Shown: positions 1-6,192, numbered from the stretch's first letter. The stretch: DNA of 9,415 bases from an uncultured Desulfovibrio sp. (GCA_945871415.1 CAMBWG010000061.1:1-9415), one strand, 5' to 3'. A program made the numbers and translations. The notes: a model not told the origin generated them from the letters alone.

Positions 1-1
1 C

Positions 2-319
2 TTTTGCGATGTTCTGCCGCTTGAGGCGGCCTTGCGCGAGCGACGTGTGGCACTCGGCTACAGGGCTGCATGCGTACGTCCCGGCTGGCTGCCGGGTACG
101 GAGAGTGCGCCGCTCTGGCTGCGCGGGCATGAGTTTCATTATGCCGAACTGCTGACGCCCATTGCGCCGGCAGAGGCGCTGTGGCAGAGCTATGATGCCG
201 CCGGGCAATGTCTGGGACCCGAGGGCTGCCGTCATGGGAGTGTCAGCGGCACATGGCTGCACGCATATCCCCAGGGAGCACTGGCCTTCTGGCGTGCCTG
301 GCTTCGTCTGCTGCGCTAG
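2..319 (+). CDS. cbiA: Cobyrinate a,c-diamide synthase, C-terminal part (5' end outside window)
   Basis: An open frame runs in from the left edge and ends at TAG 317-319, leaving the last 105 residues. The enzyme amidates the a and c side chains of (co)cobyrinate using glutamine and ATP, a cytoplasmic step of adenosylcobalamin synthesis. The visible part is the end of the class I glutamine amidotransferase domain: the family motif LGYR is followed by RGHEFHYAEL, and then by GTWLHAYP, whose His should be the amidotransferase triad His. The catalytic Cys and the N-terminal ATP-binding domain lie upstream of the window. The downstream neighbour is cbiC, another corrin gene, which supports the call. 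The TAG stop is part of CTAG 316-319, which is also the first four bases of a repeat element. The length and ending look normal, so I see no sign that the element truncated the gene. It could be named cobB in aerobic-pathway nomenclature. Confidence 0.85.
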   Translation, partial: FCDVLPLEAALRERRVALGYRAACVRPGWLPGTESAPLWLRGHEFHYAELLTPIAPAEALWQSYDAAGQCLGPEGCRHGSVSGTWLHAYPQGALAFWRAWLRLLR

Positions 320-537
320 GGCGTGTTAACACTATTCGTAAGTTGTTTGAGGGAAGGGAAACCCCTCTGCTCGCGCGAGAGGTGTTTCCCTTCCCCCCAT
401 CCCTTCTCCGGCGCGCTTTTATCGGGGGAAAGTCAGGAATACGAGGCGACTCCGCCACCAAAGACAAGAGGCGTGTGTACAGCCCATTTATTTTATCTAT
501 TGAAATCACTTGTAAATTTTGTGTTGACAGGCTCTGG
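316..537 (+). repeat. Type 1 MITE-like element, copy 1 (222 bp)
   Basis: The left end CTAGGGCGTGTTAACAC (316-332) and the reverse complement of the right end (521-537) match at 13 of 17 positions, giving terminal inverted repeats. The first 31 bases match those of the copy at 3798 at 29 positions, and the right end is also similar. The interior has no credible ORF. It contains a large hairpin with arms at 351-367 and 379-395 (17 pairs interrupted by one C-T mismatch). The element starts inside the stop codon of cbiA. Its last four bases (CTGG, 534-537) are also the first four of a type 2 element. TTGACA at 524-529 near the right end resembles an outward-facing -35 box, but I found no good -10 box after it. 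Confidence 0.7.
351..395 (+). other. Long perfect-arm hairpin inside type 1 repeat
   Basis: GGGAAGGGAAAC (351-362) pairs with GTTTCCCTTCCC (384-395). The stem continues after one mismatch as CCTC (364-367) with GAGG (379-382), closing an 11-nt loop that contains the palindrome TCGCGCGA. As RNA or extruded single-stranded DNA this would be very stable. It lies 32 nt after the cbiA stop and could block 3' exonucleases or slow polymerase. It has no T-tract, so it is not a standard intrinsic terminator. Confidence 0.6.
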
Positions 538-676
538 GTCGTTTCCTCTTTGAAAAGATAAAACGCGAGGCTGCGGCACTCAGGGCCGCCCGGCCCGAAG
601 TGAGTGGAAAAAGCGCGTTTTTTCGCGAGGCCGTATGGTTTGAAACGCACAGCGTTTCAAACTGAAAATGCTCCAG
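534..676 (+). repeat. Type 2 MITE-like element, copy A
   Basis: This is one of five copies in the window (534-676, 1400-1513, 5344-5479, 6045-6192 and, inverted, about 7881-7990). It begins CTGGGTC and ends with CCAG 673-676, the complement of CTGG. The best-conserved part is the right third, including the core GGCCGTATGGTTTGAAACGC starting at 629. It contains a perfect hairpin, GTTTGAAACGC (638-648) with GCGTTTCAAAC (652-662), and ends with the shared GAAAATGCTCCAGG. There is no coding capacity. It occupies most of the space between copy 1 of the type 1 repeat and the cbiC ribosome-binding site. Confidence 0.75.
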
Positions 677-710
677 GATATATATTCTGTTGAGAGAAGG
701 AGGCTTTTTT

Positions 711-1403
711 ATGCCCATACCGTCGGATATAGTTCTTGATGCCGCATCTGATCCCCGGGAAATCGAAGGCCGATCCTTCGCTTTAATCGATGCCGAGATT
801 CCCGAGCCGCGCCCCTTTTCCGGGGCGTTGTGGACGGTTGCGCGACGCTGCATCCATACGCTGGGCGATGTGGCTGTCGCTACGGAACTCCGTTTGTCCG
901 AGGACGGTCTGAGGCGGGGGCTTGCCGCTTTGCGACACGGCTGTACTATTTTTACGGATACGCGCATGGCTGCGGCGGGGATGCCGCAGCGGCGTCTGGG
1001 CCCCCTGGGCGTGACTGTGGAGTCCATGATGGCCCTGCCCTGCCTGGAGGAAGTTGCCGCCAGTGCGGGAGTGACGCGTGCGCGGGCCGCCGTGGAGCTG
1101 CTTGCGCCACGTATGGGCGGTCAGATTGTTGTGATCGGTAATGCGCCTACGGCGCTGCTGGCGCTGCTGGAATATCTGGACGGTATGCCGGACGACAGTC
1201 CGGCGGTCCCGGCGCTTATTGTGGGGATGCCCGTAGGCTTTGTGAACGCGGCCCAGTCCAAGGAATGGCTGCGCAGGACGCACTGGCCTCACTTTACCCT
1301 GCTGGGGCGCAAGGGCGGCTCTGCTGTGGCGGCAGCTTGCGTGAATGCGCTGGCAGAGCTGGCGCTTGCGGAAGATTCCTCTCTTGCCGTATCGGGAATC
1401 TAG
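711..1403 (+). CDS. cbiC: Precorrin-8X / cobalt-precorrin-8 methylmutase
   Basis: This 230-residue enzyme moves the C-11 methyl group of the corrin precursor to C-12, giving (hydrogeno)cobyrinate, a cytoplasmic step of cobalamin synthesis. Family landmarks appear in order: RSFALIDAEI near residues 21-30; the catalytic His in RRCIHTLGD (His49); GCTIFTDTRM; VVIGNAPTALLALLE; and GMPVGFVNAAQSKEWL followed by GRKGGSAVAAA near the C terminus. I chose ATG 711 because GAAGGAGG (696-703) sits 7 bases upstream. The in-frame TTG at 690 would lie before that ribosome-binding site and add seven residues outside the family's usual start. Its neighbour is cbiA, but the roughly 390-bp repeat-filled gap makes simple cotranscription uncertain. 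The stop TAG 1401-1403 lies in CTAG, the first bases of a type 2 repeat. Cobalt-precorrin-8 is the more likely substrate in an anaerobe. Confidence 0.95.
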   Translation: MPIPSDIVLDAASDPREIEGRSFALIDAEIPEPRPFSGALWTVARRCIHTLGDVAVATELRLSEDGLRRGLAALRHGCTIFTDTRMAAAGMPQRRLGPLGVTVESMMALPCLEEVAASAGVTRARAAVELLAPRMGGQIVVIGNAPTALLALLEYLDGMPDDSPAVPALIVGMPVGFVNAAQSKEWLRRTHWPHFTLLGRKGGSAVAAACVNALAELALAEDSSLAVSGI

Positions 1404-1513
1404 ATCATTTCACCTTTGAGAAAAGGTGAAACGCAAGGCGACGGTGCCGAAAGTGTGTTCTTTTCGCGAAACGCTGGCCGTATGATTGAAAATATAAACT
1501 GAAAATGCTCCAG
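1400..1513 (+). repeat. Type 2 MITE-like element, copy B (shortened)
   Basis: It begins CTAGATCATTT, with its TAG serving as the cbiC stop codon, and ends GAAAATGCTCCAG. A near-perfect hairpin, TTTCACCTTT (1408-1417) with AAAGGTGAAA (1422-1431), closes on a GAGA tetraloop. The second hairpin of the family is reduced to CGAAA/TTTTCG, and the GTTTGAAACGC hairpin near the right end has been lost, which explains the shorter length. The terminal inverted repeat is degenerate: compare CTAGATCATTTCACCTTTGA at the left with CTGGAGCATTTTCAGTTTAT read inward from the right. Confidence 0.7.
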
Positions 1514-1672
1514 GGATACTCTGTTTCTCGTGAAACATATTGTATGGAATGCCGCTGTTCGGAGTCGCTGGATGTGGCGCGTTTCTCGCAAAAAAAGGCG
1601 GTTGAGTCTCGTAAAAAGAAATTGTTTTTTCCATGCCGGGCTGCGCTATGAAAGCGGAAAGAATCCGAGTTG

Positions 1673-1713
1673 AAAAAAAAGGCGGAGTCCCGCTCGGGAC
1701 TCCGCCTTTTTTT
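1673..1713. terminator. Bidirectional intrinsic terminator between cbiC and sfsA
   Basis: GGCGGAGTCCC (1681-1691) and GGGACTCCGCC (1696-1706) form a perfect 11-bp stem with a GCTC loop. A run of eight A precedes it and seven T follow it, so it can terminate transcription in both directions. It ends plus-strand transcripts from cbiC and minus-strand transcripts from sfsA. The sfsA stop codon (TAA on the minus strand, 1712-1714) overlaps its edge. Confidence 0.95.
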
Positions 1714-2494
1714 AGCAATATTCCGGGGAAAGGGGCAGAAGTTCGCCCAAATCGATGCCCTGCGGGCTGACGTGAGCCCGATATGGGTATATCTCGACAC
1801 CTGCGCGGACTGCCTGAAGGAAAAGATCGGCGTATACGGGATCAATGACGGCGGCAGGCGCAAAGCAGTGACCGTCCGGGCGCTGGACAAGATAGAACAT
1901 GGCGGCGCGTTCGCCTGCGGCAACAATATCCATCAGCTCGCGCAAGTGCTTTTGTCCTCGTTCGCTGGCGGCATCAGGAAAGAGCGCCTGATCGTCTTCC
2001 ACCATAGTGACGTTTTTGCATTCCACCCAGAGCGGCGGCAGGGAGGGGCCGGTCAGGCAGGCATCCAGACGGCTGTTGCCGCGGCGTGTCTCCCGGCGGC
2101 ATTCCGCATAGCTCCGGGCAAAATCCAGACGTCCGGCATGGAAGGCGGCTTCCAGCATGCGGTTGGGGACGGCGGTGTTGACGCCGACCCAGAAGCCGTG
2201 CAGTCCGGGAAAGGGCGCTTCCGGCGATGGAGGCGTGTCCGTCGGCAGGGCGCGGTCTTCCAGCCAGACGGCTTCCTGCGTATAGGGGAGCTTGCGGGCT
2301 GGATTGGCGGCCGGGGATGCCAGCAGCGGCGCGCCGGGGCGCGTCAGGCCCAGCATGCTGCCGGAATTGTTGCTGTGCACCCAGACCGGCAGGCCGTCTT
2401 TTTCCATGAGAACGCTGAAGCGCTTGTGGCGCTGCCGGAATCGACCCACAATACAGGCGGGCGGCAGAGGAAGGAGCGGAAGAGAACAGGGCAT
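1712..2494 (-). CDS. sfsA: SfsA family DNA/RNA nuclease (sugar fermentation stimulation protein)
   Basis: This 260-residue protein is slightly longer than the E. coli relative (about 234). The family was named for an effect on maltose genes in E. coli and is now described as a nucleic-acid-binding PD-(D/E)XK-type nuclease; its physiological role in Desulfovibrio is unknown. Landmarks are an N-terminal OB-like part with [10 protein letters not shown] (residues 17-26) and [15 protein letters not shown] (40-54), then the nuclease core with NSRLD (Asp144) and WVECKNVT (Glu158, Lys160), followed by [16 protein letters not shown]. The catalytic set appears intact. ATG 2494 fits the family N terminus, although no strong Shine-Dalgarno is visible before it. 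It converges with cbiC onto a shared terminator and diverges from the aminotransferase gene. Confidence 0.93.
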   Translation of the reverse strand: MPCSLPLLPLPPACIVGRFRQRHKRFSVLMEKDGLPVWVHSNNSGSMLGLTRPGAPLLASPAANPARKLPYTQEAVWLEDRALPTDTPPSPEAPFPGLHGFWVGVNTAVPNRMLEAAFHAGRLDFARSYAECRRETRRGNSRLDACLTGPSLPPLWVECKNVTMVEDDQALFPDAASERGQKHLRELMDIVAAGERAAMFYLVQRPDGHCFAPAAVIDPVYADLFLQAVRAGVEIYPYRAHVSPQGIDLGELLPLSPEYC

Positions 2495-2525
2495 GGCTAG
2501 GCACGGGCTGGGAAAATGGAGTACG

Positions 2526-2554
2526 TTTACAGGCTACGGGCAAACTGCTACATG
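2526..2554 (+). promoter_or_regulatory. Candidate promoter for the aminotransferase gene
   Basis: TTTACA (2526-2531) and an extended -10 of the form TG-N-TACATG (2546-2554) are separated by 17 bases. The -10 is a poor match to TATAAT apart from its TG extension. The only other support is its position in the divergent region, 57 bases before the aminotransferase start. The promoter for sfsA was not identified. Confidence 0.3.
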
Positions 2555-2610
2555 TTTTGCAGATGCAATGCAAGGCGCGCACGCGCGCCGTCACCCAAGG
2601 AGCCCTTTTC

Positions 2611-3801
2611 ATGCAGATTTCCGAACGCCTGCGCAGCATCAAGCCGTCGTTGACGCTGAGCGTCAACAGCCGCGCCCTGGAGCTGAAGTCGCAGGGAGTT
2701 GCCGTTACCAGTCTGGCCGTGGGGGAACCGGATTTCCCTACTCCGAAGCATATCTGCGAGGCCGCAAAGGCGGCCATTGATGATAATTTCTGCCGCTATA
2801 CGGCCGTGCCCGGCATTCCCGAATTGCGCGCGGCGGCCGGCGCGTATTTTGAGCGCGTCTACGGGGTCCCCGTGCCCGCTGAATCCATTGTCATTGGCGC
2901 GGGAGGCAAGCATTGCCTGTACAACTTCATGCAGGCGACCATCAACCCGGGTGACGAAGTCCTCATTCCGGCCCCCTACTGGCTGAGCTATCCCGACATG
3001 GTTATGCTGGCCGGGGGCGTGCCGGTGCCGGTGGCCGCTTCGGCGGAGCAGCATTTCAAGGTGACGCCGGCCATGCTGGAAGCGCACTGCGGGCCCCGTA
3101 CCCGTTTGCTGATTCTCAATTCTCCCAGCAACCCCACCGGGGCCGTGTATACCCGCGAAGAGTTCGACGCCATCATGGACTGGGCCATGAAGCGCGGTAT
3201 TTTCGTGCTCTCTGATGAAATTTATGATCAGCTGGTGTTTGCTCCCGCTGTCATGAGCAGCGCCATTTCCTGGTTTGCCCGCTATCCCGAGCAGGTGGCT
3301 GTGCTGAACGGCCTGTCCAAGAGCTTTGCCATGACCGGCTGGCGCGTGGGCTTCCTGGCGGCGCATCCCGAGCTCATCAAAAAGATCTCTTCCATGCAGG
3401 GGCACAGCACATCCAACATCTGCTCCATTGCGCAAAAGGCCGCGCTGGCCGCGCTGACGGGGCCCATGGACTGTCTGGACGAAATGCGGGCCGCTTTTCA
3501 GCGGCGGCGTGACATGGCCATGAATATCATTGCTTCGTGGCCCTGGGCTGTCTGCCCGCGCCCGGATGGCGCTTTCTACCTTTTTGTTGATGTGCATCGC
3601 TGCTATGGCGGGTCGGTGGCAGATTCCACGGAATTGTGCACGCGTCTGCTGGATGAGGCGCATGTGGCGCTGGTGCCCGGCGCCGCCTTCGGCGATGATC
3701 GCTGCATCCGCTTTTCGTATGCCGTGGCGGACGATGTGCTGCGCGATGCGCTGGAGCGCGTGGGCGCGGTGCTGAAGACGCTCGCGGCGGAAGCGCGCTA
3801 G
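2611..3801 (+). CDS. aspC: Class I PLP-dependent aminotransferase, aspartate aminotransferase (type Ib) like
   Basis: This 396-residue fold-type I PLP enzyme is predicted to transfer the amino group between aspartate and 2-oxoglutarate in the cytoplasm, linking the oxaloacetate/aspartate and glutamate pools. Visible residues are the N-terminal VGEPDFPTP, Tyr63 in CRYTAVPG, GGK (Lys100, which in the Thermus Ib enzyme contacts the substrate side-chain carboxylate), PYWLSYP, NPTG (Asn174), SDEIYD (Asp202, Tyr205), the Schiff-base Lys237 in LSKSFAMTGWRVG, and the C-terminal RFSYA Arg. ATG 2611 is chosen because AAGGAG lies 8 bases upstream; an in-frame extension to 2557 adds 18 residues with no family similarity. 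Length is normal. The substrate is inferred: prephenate or aromatic aminotransferases share this fold and subgroup. Its TAG stop is the CTAG end of a type 1 repeat. Confidence 0.88.
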   Translation: MQISERLRSIKPSLTLSVNSRALELKSQGVAVTSLAVGEPDFPTPKHICEAAKAAIDDNFCRYTAVPGIPELRAAAGAYFERVYGVPVPAESIVIGAGGKHCLYNFMQATINPGDEVLIPAPYWLSYPDMVMLAGGVPVPVAASAEQHFKVTPAMLEAHCGPRTRLLILNSPSNPTGAVYTREEFDAIMDWAMKRGIFVLSDEIYDQLVFAPAVMSSAISWFARYPEQVAVLNGLSKSFAMTGWRVGFLAAHPELIKKISSMQGHSTSNICSIAQKAALAALTGPMDCLDEMRAAFQRRRDMAMNIIASWPWAVCPRPDGAFYLFVDVHRCYGGSVADSTELCTRLLDEAHVALVPGAAFGDDRCIRFSYAVADDVLRDALERVGAVLKTLAAEAR

Positions 3802-4079
3802 GGCCTGTTAACACTATGCGTAAGTTGTCCGGGGGGAAGGGAAAACCCTCATCTCCGCCGTCGATGCCCGCAGCTTCCTTCGTCGCAACGGGCACGGCCC
3901 GCGGCCGCCGTTCGATCGCTGCTGGCGCGAGAGGGCCCAGCCTTTCCAAAGGAAAGGCGTTCTTGTAATCCTTCCCCCCAGGCCCATCCCTTCCCCAGCG
4001 CGCTTTTTCAGAGGGACAGGAACTTCAGACATTTCTATTTGTTTGAAATAAAGTGTAAATTTGTGTTAACAGGCCCTGG
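3798..4079 (+). repeat. Type 1 MITE-like element, copy 2 (282 bp)
   Basis: The terminal inverted repeats are CTAGGGCCTGTTAACAC (3798-3814) and the complement of 4063-4079, matching at 16 of 17 positions. The initial CTAG contains the stop codon of the aminotransferase gene. An inner inverted repeat pairs GGGGGGAAGG (near 3830) with CCTTCCCCCC (3970-3979). An internal hairpin, GCCTTTCC (3940-3947) with GGAAAGGC (3951-3958), has an AAA loop. Positions 3926-3980 are identical, inverted, to 9361-9415. No credible ORF lies inside. It ends about 85 bases before the start of the next gene, so it forms most of that gene's upstream region. Confidence 0.72.
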
Positions 4080-4154
4080 TCTGTCTGATGCGGGGCGGCT
4101 GTGCCGGTGCGCATGCCGCTCCTGCCTGCCCCCGACGGGGAAAAGCAAACAACC

Positions 4155-4159
4155 GGGAG
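4155..4159 (+). promoter_or_regulatory. Ribosome-binding site supporting a TTG start
   Basis: GGGAG is followed after five bases by TTG 4165, the start that places a signal peptide at the N terminus of the next protein. This decides against starts further upstream, which would lie inside the repeat element. Confidence 0.5.
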
Positions 4160-4164
4160 TAACT

Positions 4165-5331
4165 TTGCTGCGAAGAGTTTTGGCGGGAGTCGGTCTTGCC
4201 CTGGGGATGTTCGTCGGTCCCTGCGGTGTATGTGCGGCTGTTTCGGCCGGATCGGCCGGAAATGTCGCGTCTCCTCCGGCGGCCGGAGAGCCGGGGAAAG
4301 CCTCCGGCATAAATGAAAGTTCCTCATCTTTGGGGCTGGACAATGCCCTGGGGGAACCCCGCGTCTCGCGGCGCATGACGAAAGTTTACGGCGGCCCCGT
4401 GACGATTACGCCGCCGACAATCTCTACACCCACAGTGCGGACTCCGCAGGTCGACGCGCCGCACGTCCCCTCGCCTTCTGCCCCGCAGGTCGCGGAGCCG
4501 GCGCCCGCCACAACCGGAGGGCTTGCCGCCGTGACGGCCGCCCGGGAATGGCGGCAGCTGGAACCGGGGCTGGAATACGGCGAATTTCCCTTTATCGCCA
4601 CCCCTTACGAAGCGCCTTCCGGCGAGGCGCGCCCTCCGCGGGCAACACTGCGTGTCGTGCGCATTGATCCCGCTCTCTTTGAGTTTGTTCTCTGCGCGGC
4701 TTCGGATGGCGGCGTTCCCTTACCTCTGGGGCGCTGGGCGGATCACGAACATCTTGTGGCGGCCATCAACGCCAGTATGTATCTGCCGGACGGGCGCACC
4801 AGTACCGGCTATCTCCGTGAAGGCGAACACGTGAACAATGCCCGTCACGGCGGACGGCTCGGCGCGTACTTTCTGGCCGGGCCCGACGCGATGGCGCGGG
4901 CATCCGGCGCACCGTCGGCGCTCGTGCTGGATGGTACCCGCGTCAAAATGGATGTCTTTGAGGGACATTACCGGCTGGTGGCTCAGAATTTTCGTATGAT
5001 CGGCGAAGATCGGCGCATTGTCTGGGCCCCGGACAGCCGCCCCGTTGCCGTCGCCGCCGTGGCGCAGACCGGCGATGGACGTATTCTCTTTCTGCACTGC
5101 CGCCAGCCCGTGGAACCCTATGTGCTGGCGCAGCGCCTGTTGAATCTGCCGCTGGACGTGCGCACCGTCATGTATGTGGAGGGCGGCGCGCAGGCCGGTC
5201 TGCTGCTGCGCTCGGGGGGCATGCTCATGGAACTCTATGGGCGCAGCGCCGCGGCCATCCTGCTGGGCGATCCGCCCGCGCCTTCCCTGCCCAATGTGCT
5301 GGGCATCCGTCGGAGGACCGCAAAGCGATAG
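4165..5331 (+). CDS. Exported phosphodiester glycosidase (NAGPA/DUF2233) domain protein
   Basis: From TTG 4165 the protein has 388 residues. Residues 1-25 look like a Sec signal peptide: RR near the start, a hydrophobic stretch VLAGVGLALGMFVG, and a small-residue site around VCA-A; there is no clear lipobox. A low-complexity region follows, then a Pro-rich spacer (about residues 80-115) with repeating P-x-V/I units. The rest (about 135-380) resembles the phosphodiester glycosidase/DUF2233 fold: LRVVRIDP, INASMY (Asn202), and YVEGGAQAGLLL (Glu339-Gly340-Gly341) where many relatives have D-G-G. Family members hydrolyse sugar-phosphodiester links; the substrate here is unknown, but an envelope glycan is plausible. 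The open frame extends upstream to 4039, but that portion lies mostly in the repeat and is Cys-rich without a signal, so I rejected it. The stop TAG (5329-5331) is about 12 bases before a type 2 repeat. Confidence 0.75.
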   Translation: MLRRVLAGVGLALGMFVGPCGVCAAVSAGSAGNVASPPAAGEPGKASGINESSSSLGLDNALGEPRVSRRMTKVYGGPVTITPPTISTPTVRTPQVDAPHVPSPSAPQVAEPAPATTGGLAAVTAAREWRQLEPGLEYGEFPFIATPYEAPSGEARPPRATLRVVRIDPALFEFVLCAASDGGVPLPLGRWADHEHLVAAINASMYLPDGRTSTGYLREGEHVNNARHGGRLGAYFLAGPDAMARASGAPSALVLDGTRVKMDVFEGHYRLVAQNFRMIGEDRRIVWAPDSRPVAVAAVAQTGDGRILFLHCRQPVEPYVLAQRLLNLPLDVRTVMYVEGGAQAGLLLRSGGMLMELYGRSAAAILLGDPPAPSLPNVLGIRRRTAKR

Positions 5332-5343
5332 CGGGAAAAAATG

Positions 5344-5479
5344 ACAGAGCGTTTTGCCTTTGAAAAAGGTGGAGTCATAGTGCCGCCCGGCCTGAAGAGA
5401 GCGGAAACAGCGCTTTTTTCCGCGAAACGACAGGCCGTATGGTTTGAAACGCACAGCGTTTCAACTAAAAATGATCCAG
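5344..5479 (+). repeat. Type 2 MITE-like element, copy C
   Basis: The left end is the degenerate ACAGAGCGTTTTGCCTTTGA and the right end is ATGATCCAG. It contains a CCTT/AAGG mini-hairpin, then GCGGAAA (5401-5407) pairing with TTTCCGC, then GTTTGAAACGC (5442-5452) pairing with GCGTTTCAA. It lies between the glycosidase-like gene and dfx, and no separate terminator is visible there, so its stem-loops may help end the upstream transcript. Confidence 0.72.
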
Positions 5480-5486
5480 GTGCCTC

Positions 5487-5514
5487 TTGACTTATTGCAC
5501 AGGATTCCTAATTT
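5487..5514 (+). promoter_or_regulatory. Candidate promoter for the dfx-rub-roo cluster
   Basis: TTGACT (5487-5492, five of six matches to TTGACA) is followed after 16 bases by TAATTT (5509-5514), a weak -10. It starts just after the repeat and would give a leader of roughly 150 bases. I found no convincing PerR, Rex or CRP/FNR-type operator beside it. Confidence 0.35.
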
Positions 5515-5520
5515 TGAACA

Positions 5521-5640
5521 GGACCGGAAAGTTCCTGAATTTTTCCGGTTCGGGGACGGGTAAGAAATGCCCGCCCCAGAAAGCGCCCCTTCCGGGCTTA
5601 CTCTGACTGACAGCCGCATGTGCGGCATGACGGCAATGCC
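5521..5640 (+). other. Structured 5' leader of dfx with tandem hairpins
   Basis: Three or four stem-loops follow one another: ACCGGAAA (5523-5530) with TTTCCGGT (5542-5549); GGGGACGGG (5552-5560, one bulged A) with CCCGCCCC (5570-5577); GCCGCA (5613-5618) with TGCGGC (5621-5626); and the overlapping alternative GGCAT (5624-5628) with ATGCC (5636-5640). None has a T-tract. The dfx ribosome-binding site begins 13 bases after the last arm. The structure could stabilise the message or control translation. I recognise no named riboswitch. Confidence 0.45.
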
Positions 5641-5667
5641 TGCCGATAAAAAAAGAGAGGTATTCTC

Positions 5668-6048
5668 ATGGCCGAAAAGCTCGATATCTTCAAATGCATG
5701 AAGTGCGGTAACGTGGTGGAAGTCCTGCATGGCGGGTGCGACAGCATGACCTGCTGTGGCGAAGCCATGAAGCACATGAAGGAAGGCGCGACCGACGGCG
5801 CGCTGGAAAAGCACGTGCCCGTCATTGAAAAGATTGACGGCGGCTACAAGGTGACGGTGGGCAGCGTTGCCCATCCCATGACCGAAGAACACTACATCCC
5901 GTGGATCGAGCTCATTGCCGACGGTCAGAGTCTGACGGCCTTCCTCAAGCCCGGCGACAAGCCCGAAGCCGTGTTCAAGACCGATGCCGTCAAGGTGACG
6001 GCCCGTGAATACTGCAATCTGCACGGTGTGTGGAAGGCTGAAAACTAG
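5668..6048 (+). CDS. dfx: Desulfoferrodoxin, two-iron superoxide reductase
   Basis: This 126-residue protein (also called Rbo) reduces superoxide to hydrogen peroxide in the cytoplasm without producing O2, taking electrons from rubredoxin. The N-terminal desulforedoxin-like domain has Cys10, Cys13, Cys29 and Cys30 for the FeS4 centre I. The C-terminal neelaredoxin domain has His49, His69, His75, Cys116 and His119 for the FeN4S catalytic centre II, and the active-site Glu47-Lys48 pair. All ligands are at the expected positions and the length is standard for this class. AGAGAGG (5654-5660) precedes ATG 5668 by seven bases. Rubredoxin and Roo follow on the same strand, the arrangement known from Desulfovibrio vulgaris. 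It is unusual that a type 2 repeat begins in its stop codon and separates it from rub by 280 bp. Confidence 0.97.
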   Translation: MAEKLDIFKCMKCGNVVEVLHGGCDSMTCCGEAMKHMKEGATDGALEKHVPVIEKIDGGYKVTVGSVAHPMTEEHYIPWIELIADGQSLTAFLKPGDKPEAVFKTDAVKVTAREYCNLHGVWKAEN

Positions 6049-6192
6049 ATATTCCGCCTTTGAGAAAAGGCGGAACGCGAGGCGGCGACCGTGCCGCCCG
6101 GTCCGAATTGAGCGGAAACAGCGCTTTTTTTCCGCGAAACGACAGGCCGTATGGTCTGAAACGCAACGCGTTTCAAATTGAAAATGCTCCGG
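6045..6192 (+). repeat. Type 2 MITE-like element, copy D, inside the dfx-rub-roo cluster
   Basis: It starts CTAGATATT, sharing the TAG stop of dfx, and ends ATGCTCCGG. Its first hairpin, TTCCGCCTTT (6052-6061) with AAAGGCGGAA (6066-6075), has a GAGA loop. Compared with the hairpin of copy B (1408-1431), two base pairs differ and both differences are compensated (T-A to C-G and A-T to G-C). Further hairpins are GCGGAAA with TTTCCGC (6112-6137) and an imperfect stem around GAAACGCAACGCGTTTC. This copy is the most complete of the five. Confidence 0.78.

Noticed and set aside
524..560. TTGACA near the right end of type 1 copy 1 as a promoter for cbiC
   Set aside because: The -35 is perfect, but no acceptable -10 box is found 16-18 bases downstream.
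243..650. Minus-strand ORF starting MRFKPYGL, and the similar one at 4720-5454
   Set aside because: Both begin in the conserved core of the type 2 repeat and then read antisense through unrelated sequence. The shared N terminus comes from the repeat and not from a protein family.
4088..4162. 24-codon ORF starting at ATG 4088 and ending two bases before the TTG start of the glycosidase-like gene
   Set aside because: It could in principle be a leader peptide coupled to the next gene, but there is no Shine-Dalgarno before the ATG and it is very short.
4039..4164. Upstream extension of the glycosidase-like protein
   Set aside because: The start would be inside the repeat element, the added residues are Cys-rich with no signal peptide, and the TTG at 4165 has a better ribosome-binding site and a proper signal sequence.
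316..6192. CRISPR array as an explanation for the dispersed repeats
   Set aside because: The copies are far apart, 110-280 bp long, variable, and located at gene ends; there are no regular spacers or cas genes.
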